Positions 8,342 to 16,391 of a stretch of 36,692 nt of DNA are shown here, one piece after another (within the stretch, counting starts at the first letter, position 1; each line of letters starts with the position of its first letter). Source of the DNA: CAZXFA01 sp964640085 (GTDB lineage: Bacteria; Actinomycetota; UBA4738; HRBIN12). Location of the stretch: positions 1-36,692 of the forward strand of contig CAZXFA010000024.1 in NCBI GenBank assembly GCA_964640085.1, in the 5' to 3' direction. The translations under genes were made by a program, and so were the position numbers. The notes beneath the pieces were generated by a model. It was not told where the DNA came from, searched no databases, and worked only from the letters and a program-made list of their open reading frames with translations.

Positions 8342-9187
8342 ATGGAGACGCGGCGGATCCTGCTCGACGGCGTACCCACCACGGTCACCCGGGATGGTGA
8401 CGAGCTCGTGGCTCCCGACGGCCGCCGCGTCGCGGTGGGGAGCGCCCGGCACCTCGCCCCCTGCGAGCCGACGAAGATCGTCTGCATCCATCTGAACTAC
8501 GAGAGCCGGGTGGACGAGTTCCTCGCCACGCTGCCACCGGCGCCGACCTACTTCCACAAGCCGATCAGCGCGCTGAACGCGCACGGGGGGGAGATCGTCC
8601 GTCCGCCCGGATGCCGCTACCTGAACTACGAGGGCGAGATCGCGATCGTGATCGGGCGCGAGTGCCGCCACGTCGGCCCCGACGAGGCGGGCGCGTACAT
8701 CGCCGGCTACACGATCGCGAACGACTTCGGCCTGCACGACTTCCGGGACACCGACGCGGGCTCGATGCTTCGCGTCAAGGGCTCGGACACGCTGTGCCCG
8801 CTCGGTCCCGGGCTGGTCGACGACTGGGACTACCGCGGCAAGCGGATCCGAACGCGCGTGAACGGCGAGGTTCGCCAGGACGGCTCGACCGACGAGATGG
8901 TCTGGGACATGCACTACCTGGTCGCCGATCTGGCGCGGACGATCACGCTCGTGCCGGGCGACGTGATCCTCTCGGGGACGCCGGCCCACTCCCGGCCGGT
9001 CGAGCCAGGCGACGTCCTCGAGGTCGAGGTCGAGGGGCTCGGCGTGCTCCGGAGCACGGTCGTGGAGGGTGAGGTGCCGATCCTCGGGGACGTCGGCGCG
9101 CAGCCCGCCGCATCCGAGGAGGTCATCTCCACGGCCTTCGGCGGCGACTGGGAGTTCCGCGGGACCCGTCCCCCGAGGAAGGCATAG
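8342..9187 (+). CDS. fumarylacetoacetate hydrolase family protein (HpcE/HHDD isomerase-like)
   Basis: The 281-aa protein has a short N-terminal region of about 70 residues before the FAH core: KIVCIHLNYESRV, TYFHKPISALNAHGG, LNYEGEIAIVIGREC (metal-binding Glu pair), IAGYTIANDFGLHDFRD and ILSGTPAHSRPVEPGD. It differs from the first FAH protein in having TPAHSRP instead of TPEGVG at the end of the core. This type is common in meta-cleavage pathways as 2-hydroxyhepta-2,4-diene-1,7-dioate isomerase or 5-oxopent-3-ene-tricarboxylate decarboxylase; the exact substrate is not decidable. The ATG at 8342 follows a strong GGAAGGAGG ribosome-binding site. It is divergent from the ADC-family gene. Confidence 0.9.
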   Translation: METRRILLDGVPTTVTRDGDELVAPDGRRVAVGSARHLAPCEPTKIVCIHLNYESRVDEFLATLPPAPTYFHKPISALNAHGGEIVRPPGCRYLNYEGEIAIVIGRECRHVGPDEAGAYIAGYTIANDFGLHDFRDTDAGSMLRVKGSDTLCPLGPGLVDDWDYRGKRIRTRVNGEVRQDGSTDEMVWDMHYLVADLARTITLVPGDVILSGTPAHSRPVEPGDVLEVEVEGLGVLRSTVVEGEVPILGDVGAQPAASEEVISTAFGGDWEFRGTRPPRKA

Positions 9188-9188
9188 G

Positions 9189-9205
9189 CCGGGCCGGACG
9201 CCCGG
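9189..9205. terminator. possible hairpin terminator between convergent genes
   Basis: CCGGGC (9189-9194) and GCCCGG (9200-9205) form a six-pair GC stem with a five-base loop just after the FAH stop. There is no T-run on either strand. Weak evidence. Confidence 0.3.
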
Positions 9206-9240
9206 ACCTCATCACCGGGCTGGAGGGGCCACCTCAGACC

Positions 9241-10533
9241 TCACGATGGATCAACAGGCCGGTCGGGCTCGACCGCGTACGCGAGGGCGGCGTTCCCGTC
9301 CGCGACGATCGCCGCCCAAGGCGTGACGGCGAGCGCCGCCGTGTCGAGCCCCGTCCGGGTGGACCACAGCGGTCGGCACGGATCGGGGCACGCTGGGTCG
9401 AGCGCCAACAGGATGCCGTCCACGGTCACGGCGAAGGCGAGACCCCCCGACGCGACCGGGGCGGTGATCAGCGGGCGTCCCGTCGGGACGGCCCACAGGG
9501 GCTCGCAAGGGGCCGGCTCGCAGACCGCAGGGAAGGCGAGGATCCCGCCCGGGGACGGGGCCGCCAGGAGCTCCGATCCCACGACGGCCAGGGCATGGAT
9601 CGCGTCGGGACCGCCAACCATGCCGTGAAGGCTCGGCTCGCAGCTCCCCCCGTCGTCCCGACACGCGCTCGGAAGGATGTAGACGTTCCCATCGGTCGCG
9701 CCCGCGTACACCACGTCGACACCGGCAGCCACGGACACGAAGGCCCTCCCCTGATCCGGCCCCACGGTCCAGACGGGTCCGCACACCGCACCGCCCCGGG
9801 CGCACGCGACGTCGAAGGCGTACAGCGTCCCGTCCACCGACGCGACGGCCGCCGTATCCCCGACCACGATGGGTGCGGAGGTCACCCCTCCAGCGACCGG
9901 GGCCGTCCAGGTCGGCACGCAGGGTGAGGTCGTACAGGGCACCTCGAACGCGGCCAGCCCCTCGGTCGACGAGATCAGCACGAGACCGCCCGCGGGCGTG
10001 AGGGCCGTGATGCTCGCCCCGTCGAGCCGCGCCCTCCAATCGGGGAGGCAGGGGCCGCCATCCTCCCGGCATCCGATCTCGAACGCGAGGAGCTCGCCCG
10101 CCGAGGTGGCCGCGAAGGCCGTTTCCTCGGACGCCGCCACGCGGATCACGCCCGCGGCGTCCGCACGCCAGAGCCGATCGCCGGACGCGGCCTCGAGCGC
10201 GAGCACCGACCCGGCCGGGTCGACGACCACCGCCACCCGCCCCGAGGCCGCGAGGTTCGGGCCCCCTACGGGGAGGGTCCACCGGAGTCCCAGATCTCCC
10301 ACCGTCGACCGATCGATCCGGACCGTTGGGCGGGGGGTCTGTCCACCGAAGCCACCCAGGAGCCGGAGCGGCGCGAGGACACCGATCGCCGCGATCACGA
10401 GCGCCGCGACCGCGATCCTGATCCGCTCGTTCCGGCGCCTTCGGTCCCTGCGGCGCCACAGATCATCGTAGGTGAGGTCGGGCGGACTGATGCGCCGCAG
10501 GTCGCGCTCCAGGCGGTCGCGGAAGCTAGCCAT
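9241..10533 (-). CDS. membrane-anchored PQQ-like beta-propeller protein in anti-sigma position
   Basis: The 430-aa protein has a basic cytoplasmic N-terminus (about residues 1-40, ending RRRDRRRRNERIR), one membrane helix (about 41-62) and a long extracytoplasmic part with PQQ/pyrrolo-quinoline-type propeller blades (SVLALEAASGDRLWRA, GTLYAFDVAC, GILLALDPAC). Six blades carry a conserved pattern of two Cys followed by Pro and Trp (for example CREDGGPCLPDW, CTTSPCVPTW, CEPAPCEPLW); the fifth-type blade CRDDGGSCEPSL lacks the Trp. Each pair could form a disulfide-closed hairpin outside the membrane. It overlaps the end of the ECF sigma gene by 8 bp, the usual place of an anti-sigma factor. The short N-terminus could bind sigma, but I see no recognisable anti-sigma domain. 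Confidence 0.85.
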   Translation of the reverse strand: MASFRDRLERDLRRISPPDLTYDDLWRRRDRRRRNERIRIAVAALVIAAIGVLAPLRLLGGFGGQTPRPTVRIDRSTVGDLGLRWTLPVGGPNLAASGRVAVVVDPAGSVLALEAASGDRLWRADAAGVIRVAASEETAFAATSAGELLAFEIGCREDGGPCLPDWRARLDGASITALTPAGGLVLISSTEGLAAFEVPCTTSPCVPTWTAPVAGGVTSAPIVVGDTAAVASVDGTLYAFDVACARGGAVCGPVWTVGPDQGRAFVSVAAGVDVVYAGATDGNVYILPSACRDDGGSCEPSLHGMVGGPDAIHALAVVGSELLAAPSPGGILAFPAVCEPAPCEPLWAVPTGRPLITAPVASGGLAFAVTVDGILLALDPACPDPCRPLWSTRTGLDTAALAVTPWAAIVADGNAALAYAVEPDRPVDPS

Positions 10534-11086
10534 CGGCGAGCTCCTCCCGGGAACGGAGAGCCTTCCGGGCCTGGAACGAGAGGGCCCGGACCGTGGATGC
10601 CCTGATCCCCAGGATCGACCCGGCCTCCGCGGCGGAGTGGTCGAGCAGCTCGGTCAGGACGATCGCCGCGCGCTGCCGCGGGCTGAGCTTCCCGAGCGCC
10701 TGCGCCAGGGTGGAGCGAGCGTCGATCGCCTCGTACGCATCCTGGGCCGGCACGAGGCCGAGGGCCCTCCGGGCGGCGACCCTCGCTCGTCGGTAGCGCT
10801 TGCGGAACGCGTTCATCGCGGTCCGATGGAGGTAGCCCGCAGGGTCGCCCATGCCTGCGATCCGGTCCCAGCGCTCCCACACGGCGAGGAAGGCGTCCTG
10901 CACCAACTCCTCGGCCTCGTGGCGGTTCCCGGTGACCACGCAGAGCATCCGGAAGAGCCGCACACGCTCCCGATCGAAGAACTCCTCGAAGGATCCTTCG
11001 CGGTCGAGCGGATCCGCAGCGGTCGGCTCGGATCCGCGGGGCCGGCTCACCGCCCCGAGCCGGTCGCGCCGACCCCTCGGTTCCAC
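10526..11086 (-). CDS. ECF-type RNA polymerase sigma factor (sigma-70 family)
   Basis: The 186-aa protein has sigma region 2 (FDRERVRLFRMLCVVTGNR, then EAEELVQDAFLAVWERWDRI, the core-binding and -10 recognition part) and region 4 (LSPRQRAAIVLTELLDHSAA with the helix-turn-helix ILGIRASTVRALSFQARKALR). There is no region 1 or 3, as in ECF/group IV factors. It starts with GTG 11086, six bases after a GAAGG ribosome-binding site and one base after the stop of the upstream propeller lipoprotein. It sits third in an operon with three beta-propeller proteins, so it probably answers an envelope or extracellular signal. No matching ECF promoter was confirmed upstream of the operon. Confidence 0.93.
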   Translation of the reverse strand: MEPRGRRDRLGAVSRPRGSEPTAADPLDREGSFEEFFDRERVRLFRMLCVVTGNRHEAEELVQDAFLAVWERWDRIAGMGDPAGYLHRTAMNAFRKRYRRARVAARRALGLVPAQDAYEAIDARSTLAQALGKLSPRQRAAIVLTELLDHSAAEAGSILGIRASTVRALSFQARKALRSREELADG

Positions 11087-11087
11087 C

Positions 11088-12122
11088 TCACACCTTCGAC
11101 GGATCGATCTTGTACAGGAAGCCCTGGCCCGCGGCCCATAGGAAACCGTCGCGATCGAGCTCCAGGATCCCCGAGGTCGGGCCGACGTCGATCGTCCCCG
11201 TGACCTGGTTGGTGTCCGGGTCGATCCTGGAGACCCCTTCCGCGGTCCCGACCCAGACCGCCCCCGCCCCGATCGCGAAATCGTAGGGCTCGTGCGCCAC
11301 CGGGATCGTGGCGACCGCCTTCATCCGATCGGGGTCGATCCGCAACACGGTATCGCTGGAGGGGCTCGAGACCCATACGCCTCCCTCCCCCACCCCGAGG
11401 CGCTCGGGATACGGAACGTTCACCGCGATCTCCGAGACCGGCTCGTTCGTCTCCAGGTCGATGGGCGAGACGGTGCTCGACCGGTGGTTCAAGACCCACA
11501 CGAAGCCGAGCCCCGAGCGCACGGCGCTCGGACCGGCACTCGGGATCCGCGCCACGACGTCGTTCGTGCGCAGATCGATCCTGACCACCTCGTAGGGCTC
11601 GAAGGACGCGACCAGGAGCGACGAATCGGCGAAGGCCGCCCCCAACGGGCTCGCCACCTCGATCCGCTCCAGGACCCTCCCCGTCCCGGCCGCCACGCGC
11701 ACCACCTCACGGCCTTGCGGCCCCTCCATGACGAAGAGCGAATCCCTCACCGCATAGACCCGCACGTCCTGCAAGCCGTTGAAGTACGGGGACTCTCCCT
11801 TCGGCCCGTAGCTCACCTGGTCCAGGACCGCTCCGCTGTCCCTGGACACCCGCCACAGGAAGGCGGCCCCGGCGTCGGCGACCCACAGGTCGTCGCCGGC
11901 GGGCGCCATCGACGTAGGAGCGCCGTCGAGCGGGATCGCGGCCACCACGGCCTCCGGAAGCTCCGCGGTCGGTGCGGTCTGCGGTTCGGGTGAGGGCGGG
12001 ACCACCGATGGAGCAGGATCCTCCGGGCCCTGCGGTGTGGGCGCATCGGCTCCCGAGGCACAGGCGGTCGCAACCAGGGTGAGGCCGACGGCGAGTCCCG
12101 CGAGTCCGGCGCGGGCCCTCAT
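11088..12122 (-). CDS. secreted beta-propeller lipoprotein (YncE/virginiamycin-B-lyase-like fold)
   Basis: The 344-aa protein starts with a signal peptide (RAGLAGLAVGLTLVATAC) whose TAC end looks like a lipobox, followed by a Pro/Ala-rich tether and then repeating blades of about 40 residues with the pattern GDDLWVADAG, GFVWVLNHRSSTVSPID, GGVWVSSPSSDTVLRID, GAVWVGTAEGVSRID. This is the seven-bladed YncE/streptogramin-lyase propeller fold. It is probably anchored to the outer face of the membrane. Its ATG overlaps the stop of the upstream PD40 propeller gene (ATGA), and the sigma factor gene starts one base after its own stop. Ligand unknown; no lyase active site can be claimed. Confidence 0.85.
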   Translation of the reverse strand: MRARAGLAGLAVGLTLVATACASGADAPTPQGPEDPAPSVVPPSPEPQTAPTAELPEAVVAAIPLDGAPTSMAPAGDDLWVADAGAAFLWRVSRDSGAVLDQVSYGPKGESPYFNGLQDVRVYAVRDSLFVMEGPQGREVVRVAAGTGRVLERIEVASPLGAAFADSSLLVASFEPYEVVRIDLRTNDVVARIPSAGPSAVRSGLGFVWVLNHRSSTVSPIDLETNEPVSEIAVNVPYPERLGVGEGGVWVSSPSSDTVLRIDPDRMKAVATIPVAHEPYDFAIGAGAVWVGTAEGVSRIDPDTNQVTGTIDVGPTSGILELDRDGFLWAAGQGFLYKIDPSKV

Positions 12123-13018
12123 GACTCCGCCACCGGTTGCCAGGCGGGCACGAACTGGAAGCCACCCGGGCGCACCGGCCGCTGCCGGGCACCGTCCGCC
12201 CTCATCACGTAGACGTTCCGGTCCGGATCGTCCCTCGTCGACAGGAAGGCGATCCTCCTGCCGTCCGGGGACCAGACCGGACCGAAGTCGTCCGCCGGAT
12301 GGTCGGTGAGCCTGGTCCGACCGGTCCCGTCGGCGTCGATGACGAAGATGTCGCCCCCCGCTTCGTAGGCGATCTTCGTGCCGTCAGGGCTCCAGTCCGG
12401 CAGCTGGAACTTGTCCCGTCGATCGCTCGTGAGCTGGGTCGGGTTGGCCCCGTCGGCGTCCATCACCCAGAGCTGGTTCGATCCGCTGCGGTGGCTGACG
12501 AAGGCGATCTCCGTGCCGTCGGGCGACCACGCGGGATAGGCGTCGTTGCCGCCCCCCACGGTGAGCTGCACGAGGTTGGTGCCGTCGACATCGACGACGA
12601 AGATATCGTCCCTCGCGCTCCCGTCGGGGAGCCTCCCGGACATCACGATCTTGGTCCCGTCCGGCGAGAAGTCGGGGAAGATCATGAACCCACCGAGATC
12701 GGTGACCTGTCGTTCGTTCCGGCCGTCGGCGTCCATGATCCAGATCTCGACCGCCCCCGTCCGGCCGCTGCAGAAGGCGATCTGGCTCCCGTCCGCCGAG
12801 TACGCGGGGCAGGCGTCGAAGCCCGGGTCTCGGGTCAGACGCTTCCAGCCCTCTCCGTTGGGGAGCACCGAGTACACGTCGACGTTCTCGTTCCGAGACA
12901 TACCGAACGCGAGAGCCCCTCGGGCCCCGGGGTAGGTGGCCCTGCTGGGGAGCAGCCCGAGCGCGCTCACCAACAGGGCCAAGGCGATCACGATACCGAA
13001 GGGAACCGACCGTCTCAT
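12119..13018 (-). CDS. secreted TolB/PD40-type beta-propeller protein
   Basis: The 299-aa protein has a hydrophobic N-terminal signal (PFGIVIALALLVSALGLL) and at least five PD40 (WD40-like) repeats of the form W/YSPDGTxIAF: CPAYSADGSQIAF, PDFSPDGTKIVM, PAWSPDGTEIAFVS, PDWSPDGTKIAY, PVWSPDGRRIAFLS, each preceded by a NPTQLT/RTRLT-like strand. The fold is that of the TolB C-terminal propeller. The ATG at 13018 follows a GAGAGGAGGG ribosome-binding site; the open frame extends much further upstream, but that stretch is antisense to the glutamine-synthetase gene. It is the first gene of the four-gene sigma-factor operon. Confidence 0.87.
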   Translation of the reverse strand: MRRSVPFGIVIALALLVSALGLLPSRATYPGARGALAFGMSRNENVDVYSVLPNGEGWKRLTRDPGFDACPAYSADGSQIAFCSGRTGAVEIWIMDADGRNERQVTDLGGFMIFPDFSPDGTKIVMSGRLPDGSARDDIFVVDVDGTNLVQLTVGGGNDAYPAWSPDGTEIAFVSHRSGSNQLWVMDADGANPTQLTSDRRDKFQLPDWSPDGTKIAYEAGGDIFVIDADGTGRTRLTDHPADDFGPVWSPDGRRIAFLSTRDDPDRNVYVMRADGARQRPVRPGGFQFVPAWQPVAES

Positions 13019-13198
13019 CGACCCTCCTCTCCGACCGCGCCGTGTCCCGACGCAGGTGTCCGTACCGATCCCCGAAGGGGCCGAAGCGTGTAGGGCCGGG
13101 TCGGATCGCCCCCGGGGATCGCCCGTCGCGCCCGGGAACCGTGGTGGTCTATCCTCGGCAGACCGACCGTTCGGGTGCGAACCGTCCGAGGAGAGGCC

Positions 13199-14506
13199 AT
13201 GGACATCAAGGGGAAGCGGCTCCGGCTCCTGTTCTCGGACCTGCTGGGCGTGGAGCGAGGGAAGTACCTGTTCGGAGACGTGGCCGACGAGGGGCGAGCC
13301 GCTTTCTGCATCGGCCTGTACCCGCTGACCACGGACAAGGAGATCCTGGACATCCCCCGGCTCCAGTTCGACATCGGCCTGCCCGACGTCGAGGCGTTCA
13401 TCGACCGCGACACGTTGCGGCCGGGATGGGAGGAGGACACGGTCGTCGGGATCGCCGACGTGCACCAACACGGGAAACCGATCGAGGTCGACCCTCGGCA
13501 CGTGCTGCGGAAGGCGGTCGAGCCGTGGCGCGCCATGGGGCTGGAGCCCCTGTTCGCGTTCGAGTCCGAGTTCTACCTCCTCGAGCCCGACGAGCGGGGC
13601 GGGTGGCGCTCGGTCTCGCTGCCCTCGCACCGGGTCTACGGCACGGGAATGTCCGTCGACCCCACCGGGACGATCGACGACATGGTCCGGGCCGCGATGG
13701 GGAGCGGGTTCCCGATCGAGAGCTGGGGCAGCGAGTACGACACCGCGGCGTACGAGGTGAACATCCGCTACAAGGACGTCATCCCGGCGGCCGACGAGTG
13801 CTTCCTGTTCCGCCTGCTGGTGAAGGAGATCGCCGCCCGCCACGGGAAGCTGGCCACGTTCATCGGTCGTCCGTTCGAGGATCGAGGAGGCAGCGGCCTG
13901 CACCTGAACTTCTCGTTCCGACGCGAGGACGGGTCGAACGCCTTCCACGATCCGGGCGCCGCTGACGGGCTGTCGCAGCTCGCGAGGCGCTGCATCGCGG
14001 GGGTGCTGGCGCACCACGAGGGGCTTTCGGCCCTGGCCGCGCCCCACGTGAACGCGTACCGGCGCCTCCAGCCCGACATGCTGAACGGCTACTGGGCCAA
14101 CTGGGGCTTCGACGACCGCACGGTCTGCGTCCGGGTCCCACCGGCCCGAGGCGAAGGCTCTCGGCTGGAGCATCGGATGGCCGACGGTGCCGCCAACCCG
14201 TACCTGGTGGCGGCCGCGCTCCTGCAGGCCGCCCGCTTCGGCGTCGAGCACGAGATGGAGCCGCCCCCCGCCCAGGTCGCCGGCGAGGCCCCGAACACCG
14301 AGCGCCGGGTCCCGCCCAGCCTGGAGTCAGCCCTGGAGGCGCTGGAGGGCGACGAGGAACTGTGCGCCGCGGTCGGGACCTGGGTGATCGAGGCCTTCCT
14401 CACGCTGAAGCGCGCCGAGTGGGAACGGTACGCGAAGGCGGTGGAGGATACGTCCACGACCGGGATCACGCCCTGGGAGCTCGAGTACTACCTGCCCTTC
14501 TTCTGA
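13199..14506 (+). CDS. glutamine synthetase family protein (possible gamma-glutamylamide ligase)
   Basis: The 435-aa protein has the GS layout: a short beta-grasp N-domain (residues 1-100) and the catalytic barrel with ESEFYLLE near residue 120 (metal-binding Glu), YEVNIRYKDV, GSGLHLNFSF (ATP/glutamate site), PHVNAYRRLQPDMLNGYWANWGFDDRT split over the active-site loops, and RLEHRMADGAANPYL (R/E catalytic region). It differs from housekeeping GlnA, lacking the usual NRSAxxRIP line (here CVRVPP) and the adenylylation-site context. Such divergent paralogues often ligate glutamate to amines or polyamines, as PuuA/GlnA3 do; that is inference. ATG 13199 follows a GAGGAGAGG ribosome-binding site; TATCCT at 13150-13155 is a plausible -10 box. 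Confidence 0.9.
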   Translation: MDIKGKRLRLLFSDLLGVERGKYLFGDVADEGRAAFCIGLYPLTTDKEILDIPRLQFDIGLPDVEAFIDRDTLRPGWEEDTVVGIADVHQHGKPIEVDPRHVLRKAVEPWRAMGLEPLFAFESEFYLLEPDERGGWRSVSLPSHRVYGTGMSVDPTGTIDDMVRAAMGSGFPIESWGSEYDTAAYEVNIRYKDVIPAADECFLFRLLVKEIAARHGKLATFIGRPFEDRGGSGLHLNFSFRREDGSNAFHDPGAADGLSQLARRCIAGVLAHHEGLSALAAPHVNAYRRLQPDMLNGYWANWGFDDRTVCVRVPPARGEGSRLEHRMADGAANPYLVAAALLQAARFGVEHEMEPPPAQVAGEAPNTERRVPPSLESALEALEGDEELCAAVGTWVIEAFLTLKRAEWERYAKAVEDTSTTGITPWELEYYLPFF

Positions 14507-14590
14507 GCGATCGACCCGGGCCCCGGGCCGTTGCACGTGGGGATCGTCCGGTAGCAAGATACCTGCCCGTCGGCCGGCGAGGAGAGGACG

Positions 14591-15841
14591 GTGCGAACCC
14601 GAAGCCTCGAGGAGATCCGCCTCTGGGACCACGACTTCTTCGTCGACGAGGTCCCCCACTGGGCCTTCGAGCTGCTCCGGCGCGAGGACCCGGTCCGGTG
14701 GCAGGAGGAGCCGGCCCCGAACCAGGGGTTCTGGGCCGTCACCCGGTTCCGGCACATCGAACAGGTCCTGAGCGACCCCAAGGCCTTCTCCTCCGCGCGG
14801 GGGGTGACGCTCGAGGAGCAGACCGCCGAGGAGGTCGAGGCCCGGCGCTCGATGATCGACATGGATCCGCCCCGGCACTCGCGCCTGCGGCGCCTCGTGA
14901 GCAAGCACTTCACCCGCAGCGCGGTGGTCCAGTACGAGAGCTTCGTCCGCGAGCAGACCCGGCTCGTCCTTGACCGGGCCCTCCCGCGTGGCGAGCTGGA
15001 CTTCGTCGAGCACGTCTCCCGCGAGCTCCCCATCCGGGTGCTCGCCCGGATCATGGGGGTCCCCGACCAGGACCTGCCGATGTGCATCGAGCTGGGCGAC
15101 GCGATGATCGCCCAGGCCGACCCCGAGTACTCGCGGGCCGTGATCGATCAGGAGGACACGAGCGCCTACCGGCTGCTGCCCTTCCGCAGCCCGGCGGCGG
15201 TGGAGCTCATGGAGTACGGGCACGGGCTGGCCGCCGAGCGGCGGCGCGAGCCGGCGGAGGACCTGGTCACCAAGCTCGTGCACGCCGAGGTCGACGGGGA
15301 GCGCCTGTCCGAGCGGGAGTTCGACAACTTCTTCTGCCTGCTCATCGTCGCCGGCAACGAGACCACCCGGCACGGCATCAGCCACGGGATGCTCGCGCTG
15401 ATGGAGCACCCGGACCAGTGGCGCCGGCTCATCGACGATCCCGGGCTCATGCCGCCGGCCGCCGAGGAGATCCTGCGCTGGGGCTCCCCCACGATGCACT
15501 TCCGCCGGACCGCCGCCCGGGACCTCGAGCTCGGCGCGACGCGGATCCGGGAGGGCGACAAGGTCGTCGTGTGGTTCGTGTCCGGGAACCGCGACGACGA
15601 GGTCTTCCCCCAGCCCTTCCGGTTCGACGTGGGCCGCGACCCCAACCCCCAGATGGCGTTCGGGAGCGGCGGCCCGCACATCTGCCTCGGCGCACACCTC
15701 GCCCGTCTGGAGATCCGCGTGATGTTCGAGGAGCTCCTCCCCCGGCTCGCGGACATCGAGCTCACAGGCCCGGTGGAGCGGCTCCGCTCCAACTTCATCA
15801 ACGGCATCAAACACATGCCGGTCCGGGTGCGGCTGACCTGA
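14591..15841 (+). CDS. cytochrome P450
   Basis: The 416-aa soluble P450 shows all main motifs: the C-helix region DMDPPRHSRLRRLVSKHF, the I-helix oxygen-binding motif AGNETTRH near residue 253, the K-helix ExxR as EEILR, and the heme loop FGSGGPHICLGAHLARLE with the thiolate ligand at Cys365. Bacterial class I P450s of this type take electrons from a ferredoxin and hydroxylate a hydrophobic substrate. The I- and K-helix sequences recall the CYP124/125/142 group that oxidises sterol or fatty-acid side chains, but the family number is not decidable by eye. The start is GTG 14591 behind GAGGAGAGG. It is convergent with the MarR gene, 6 bp apart. Confidence 0.95.
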   Translation: MRTRSLEEIRLWDHDFFVDEVPHWAFELLRREDPVRWQEEPAPNQGFWAVTRFRHIEQVLSDPKAFSSARGVTLEEQTAEEVEARRSMIDMDPPRHSRLRRLVSKHFTRSAVVQYESFVREQTRLVLDRALPRGELDFVEHVSRELPIRVLARIMGVPDQDLPMCIELGDAMIAQADPEYSRAVIDQEDTSAYRLLPFRSPAAVELMEYGHGLAAERRREPAEDLVTKLVHAEVDGERLSEREFDNFFCLLIVAGNETTRHGISHGMLALMEHPDQWRRLIDDPGLMPPAAEEILRWGSPTMHFRRTAARDLELGATRIREGDKVVVWFVSGNRDDEVFPQPFRFDVGRDPNPQMAFGSGGPHICLGAHLARLEIRVMFEELLPRLADIELTGPVERLRSNFINGIKHMPVRVRLT

Positions 15842-15847
15842 TCGGCC

Positions 15848-16357
15848 TCAGCGAGGCCCGGCGGTCGACTCGATCGACCGGAGCATCGAGCGCAGCGTCG
15901 CCGCCATCGCCTCCTGCTCCTGCGGCGTGAGGTGCGCGGTCAGGGCGACCTCCTCCGCGTTGAACTTCGGGAACAGCTCCTCGATCCTCCGGCGCCCGCG
16001 TTCGGTGAGCGAGACGCGGACCATCCGGCCATCCTCGGAGTTGCGCTGCCGGCGGACGAACCGGCGGCGCTCCAACGTGGTCACCACGCCCGTCGAGGTC
16101 GGTCGGCTGATCCCGACGGCGGCGGCGAGGTCTCGCGACTCCATCTCGCCCCACACCCACAAGACCCATAGCGCGACGAAGGCGGTCCAGGACAGGCGGT
16201 CGGCCGCCAGCACCTCGCGCTCCATGTGCCGACGGATCGCGGTGGAGGCCCGGAACAGGTTCGAGACCGCCCACATCGCCCGGAAGTCGAGCGGCAGGTG
16301 CCCCAGGCGCTCGAGGACCTTGCGTTCGGCCGGGAGGAGCCCGTCGGAGCCCGACAT
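15848..16357 (-). CDS. MarR family transcriptional regulator
   Basis: The 169-aa protein is a MarR-type winged helix: a dimerisation helix around FRAMWAVSNLFRASTAI, the helix-turn-helix ESRDLAAAVGISRPTSTGVVTTLERRRFV, the beta-wing with RNSEDGRMVRVSLTERGRRR, and a C-terminal dimer helix ending in SMLRSIEST. MarR proteins repress nearby genes and are released by small phenolic or lipophilic ligands. The target is not evident, but the convergent P450 is a candidate. Two in-frame ATGs exist (16366 and 16357); the first lies inside the TAGGAT promoter box, so 16357, 7 nt downstream of the box, is the likely leaderless start. Confidence 0.92.
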   Translation of the reverse strand: MSGSDGLLPAERKVLERLGHLPLDFRAMWAVSNLFRASTAIRRHMEREVLAADRLSWTAFVALWVLWVWGEMESRDLAAAVGISRPTSTGVVTTLERRRFVRRQRNSEDGRMVRVSLTERGRRRIEELFPKFNAEEVALTAHLTPQEQEAMAATLRSMLRSIESTAGPR

Positions 16358-16364
16358 GCGGCGC

Positions 16365-16370
16365 ATCCTA
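16365..16370 (-). promoter_or_regulatory. -10 box TAGGAT, leaderless promoter of marR-like gene
   Basis: TAGGAT is followed by GCGCCGC (7 nt) and ATG 16357. The arrangement is nearly identical to that of the ADC-family gene at 8298. No ribosome-binding site is present between box and start. Confidence 0.55.
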
Positions 16371-16391
16371 CCCCGCCGACGGTCTCCGACC

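Noticed and set aside
13019..14251. N-terminal extension of the PD40 propeller frame to 710 codons
   Set aside because: The extension is antisense to the glutamine-synthetase gene. A signal peptide and a strong ribosome-binding site mark the true start at 13018.
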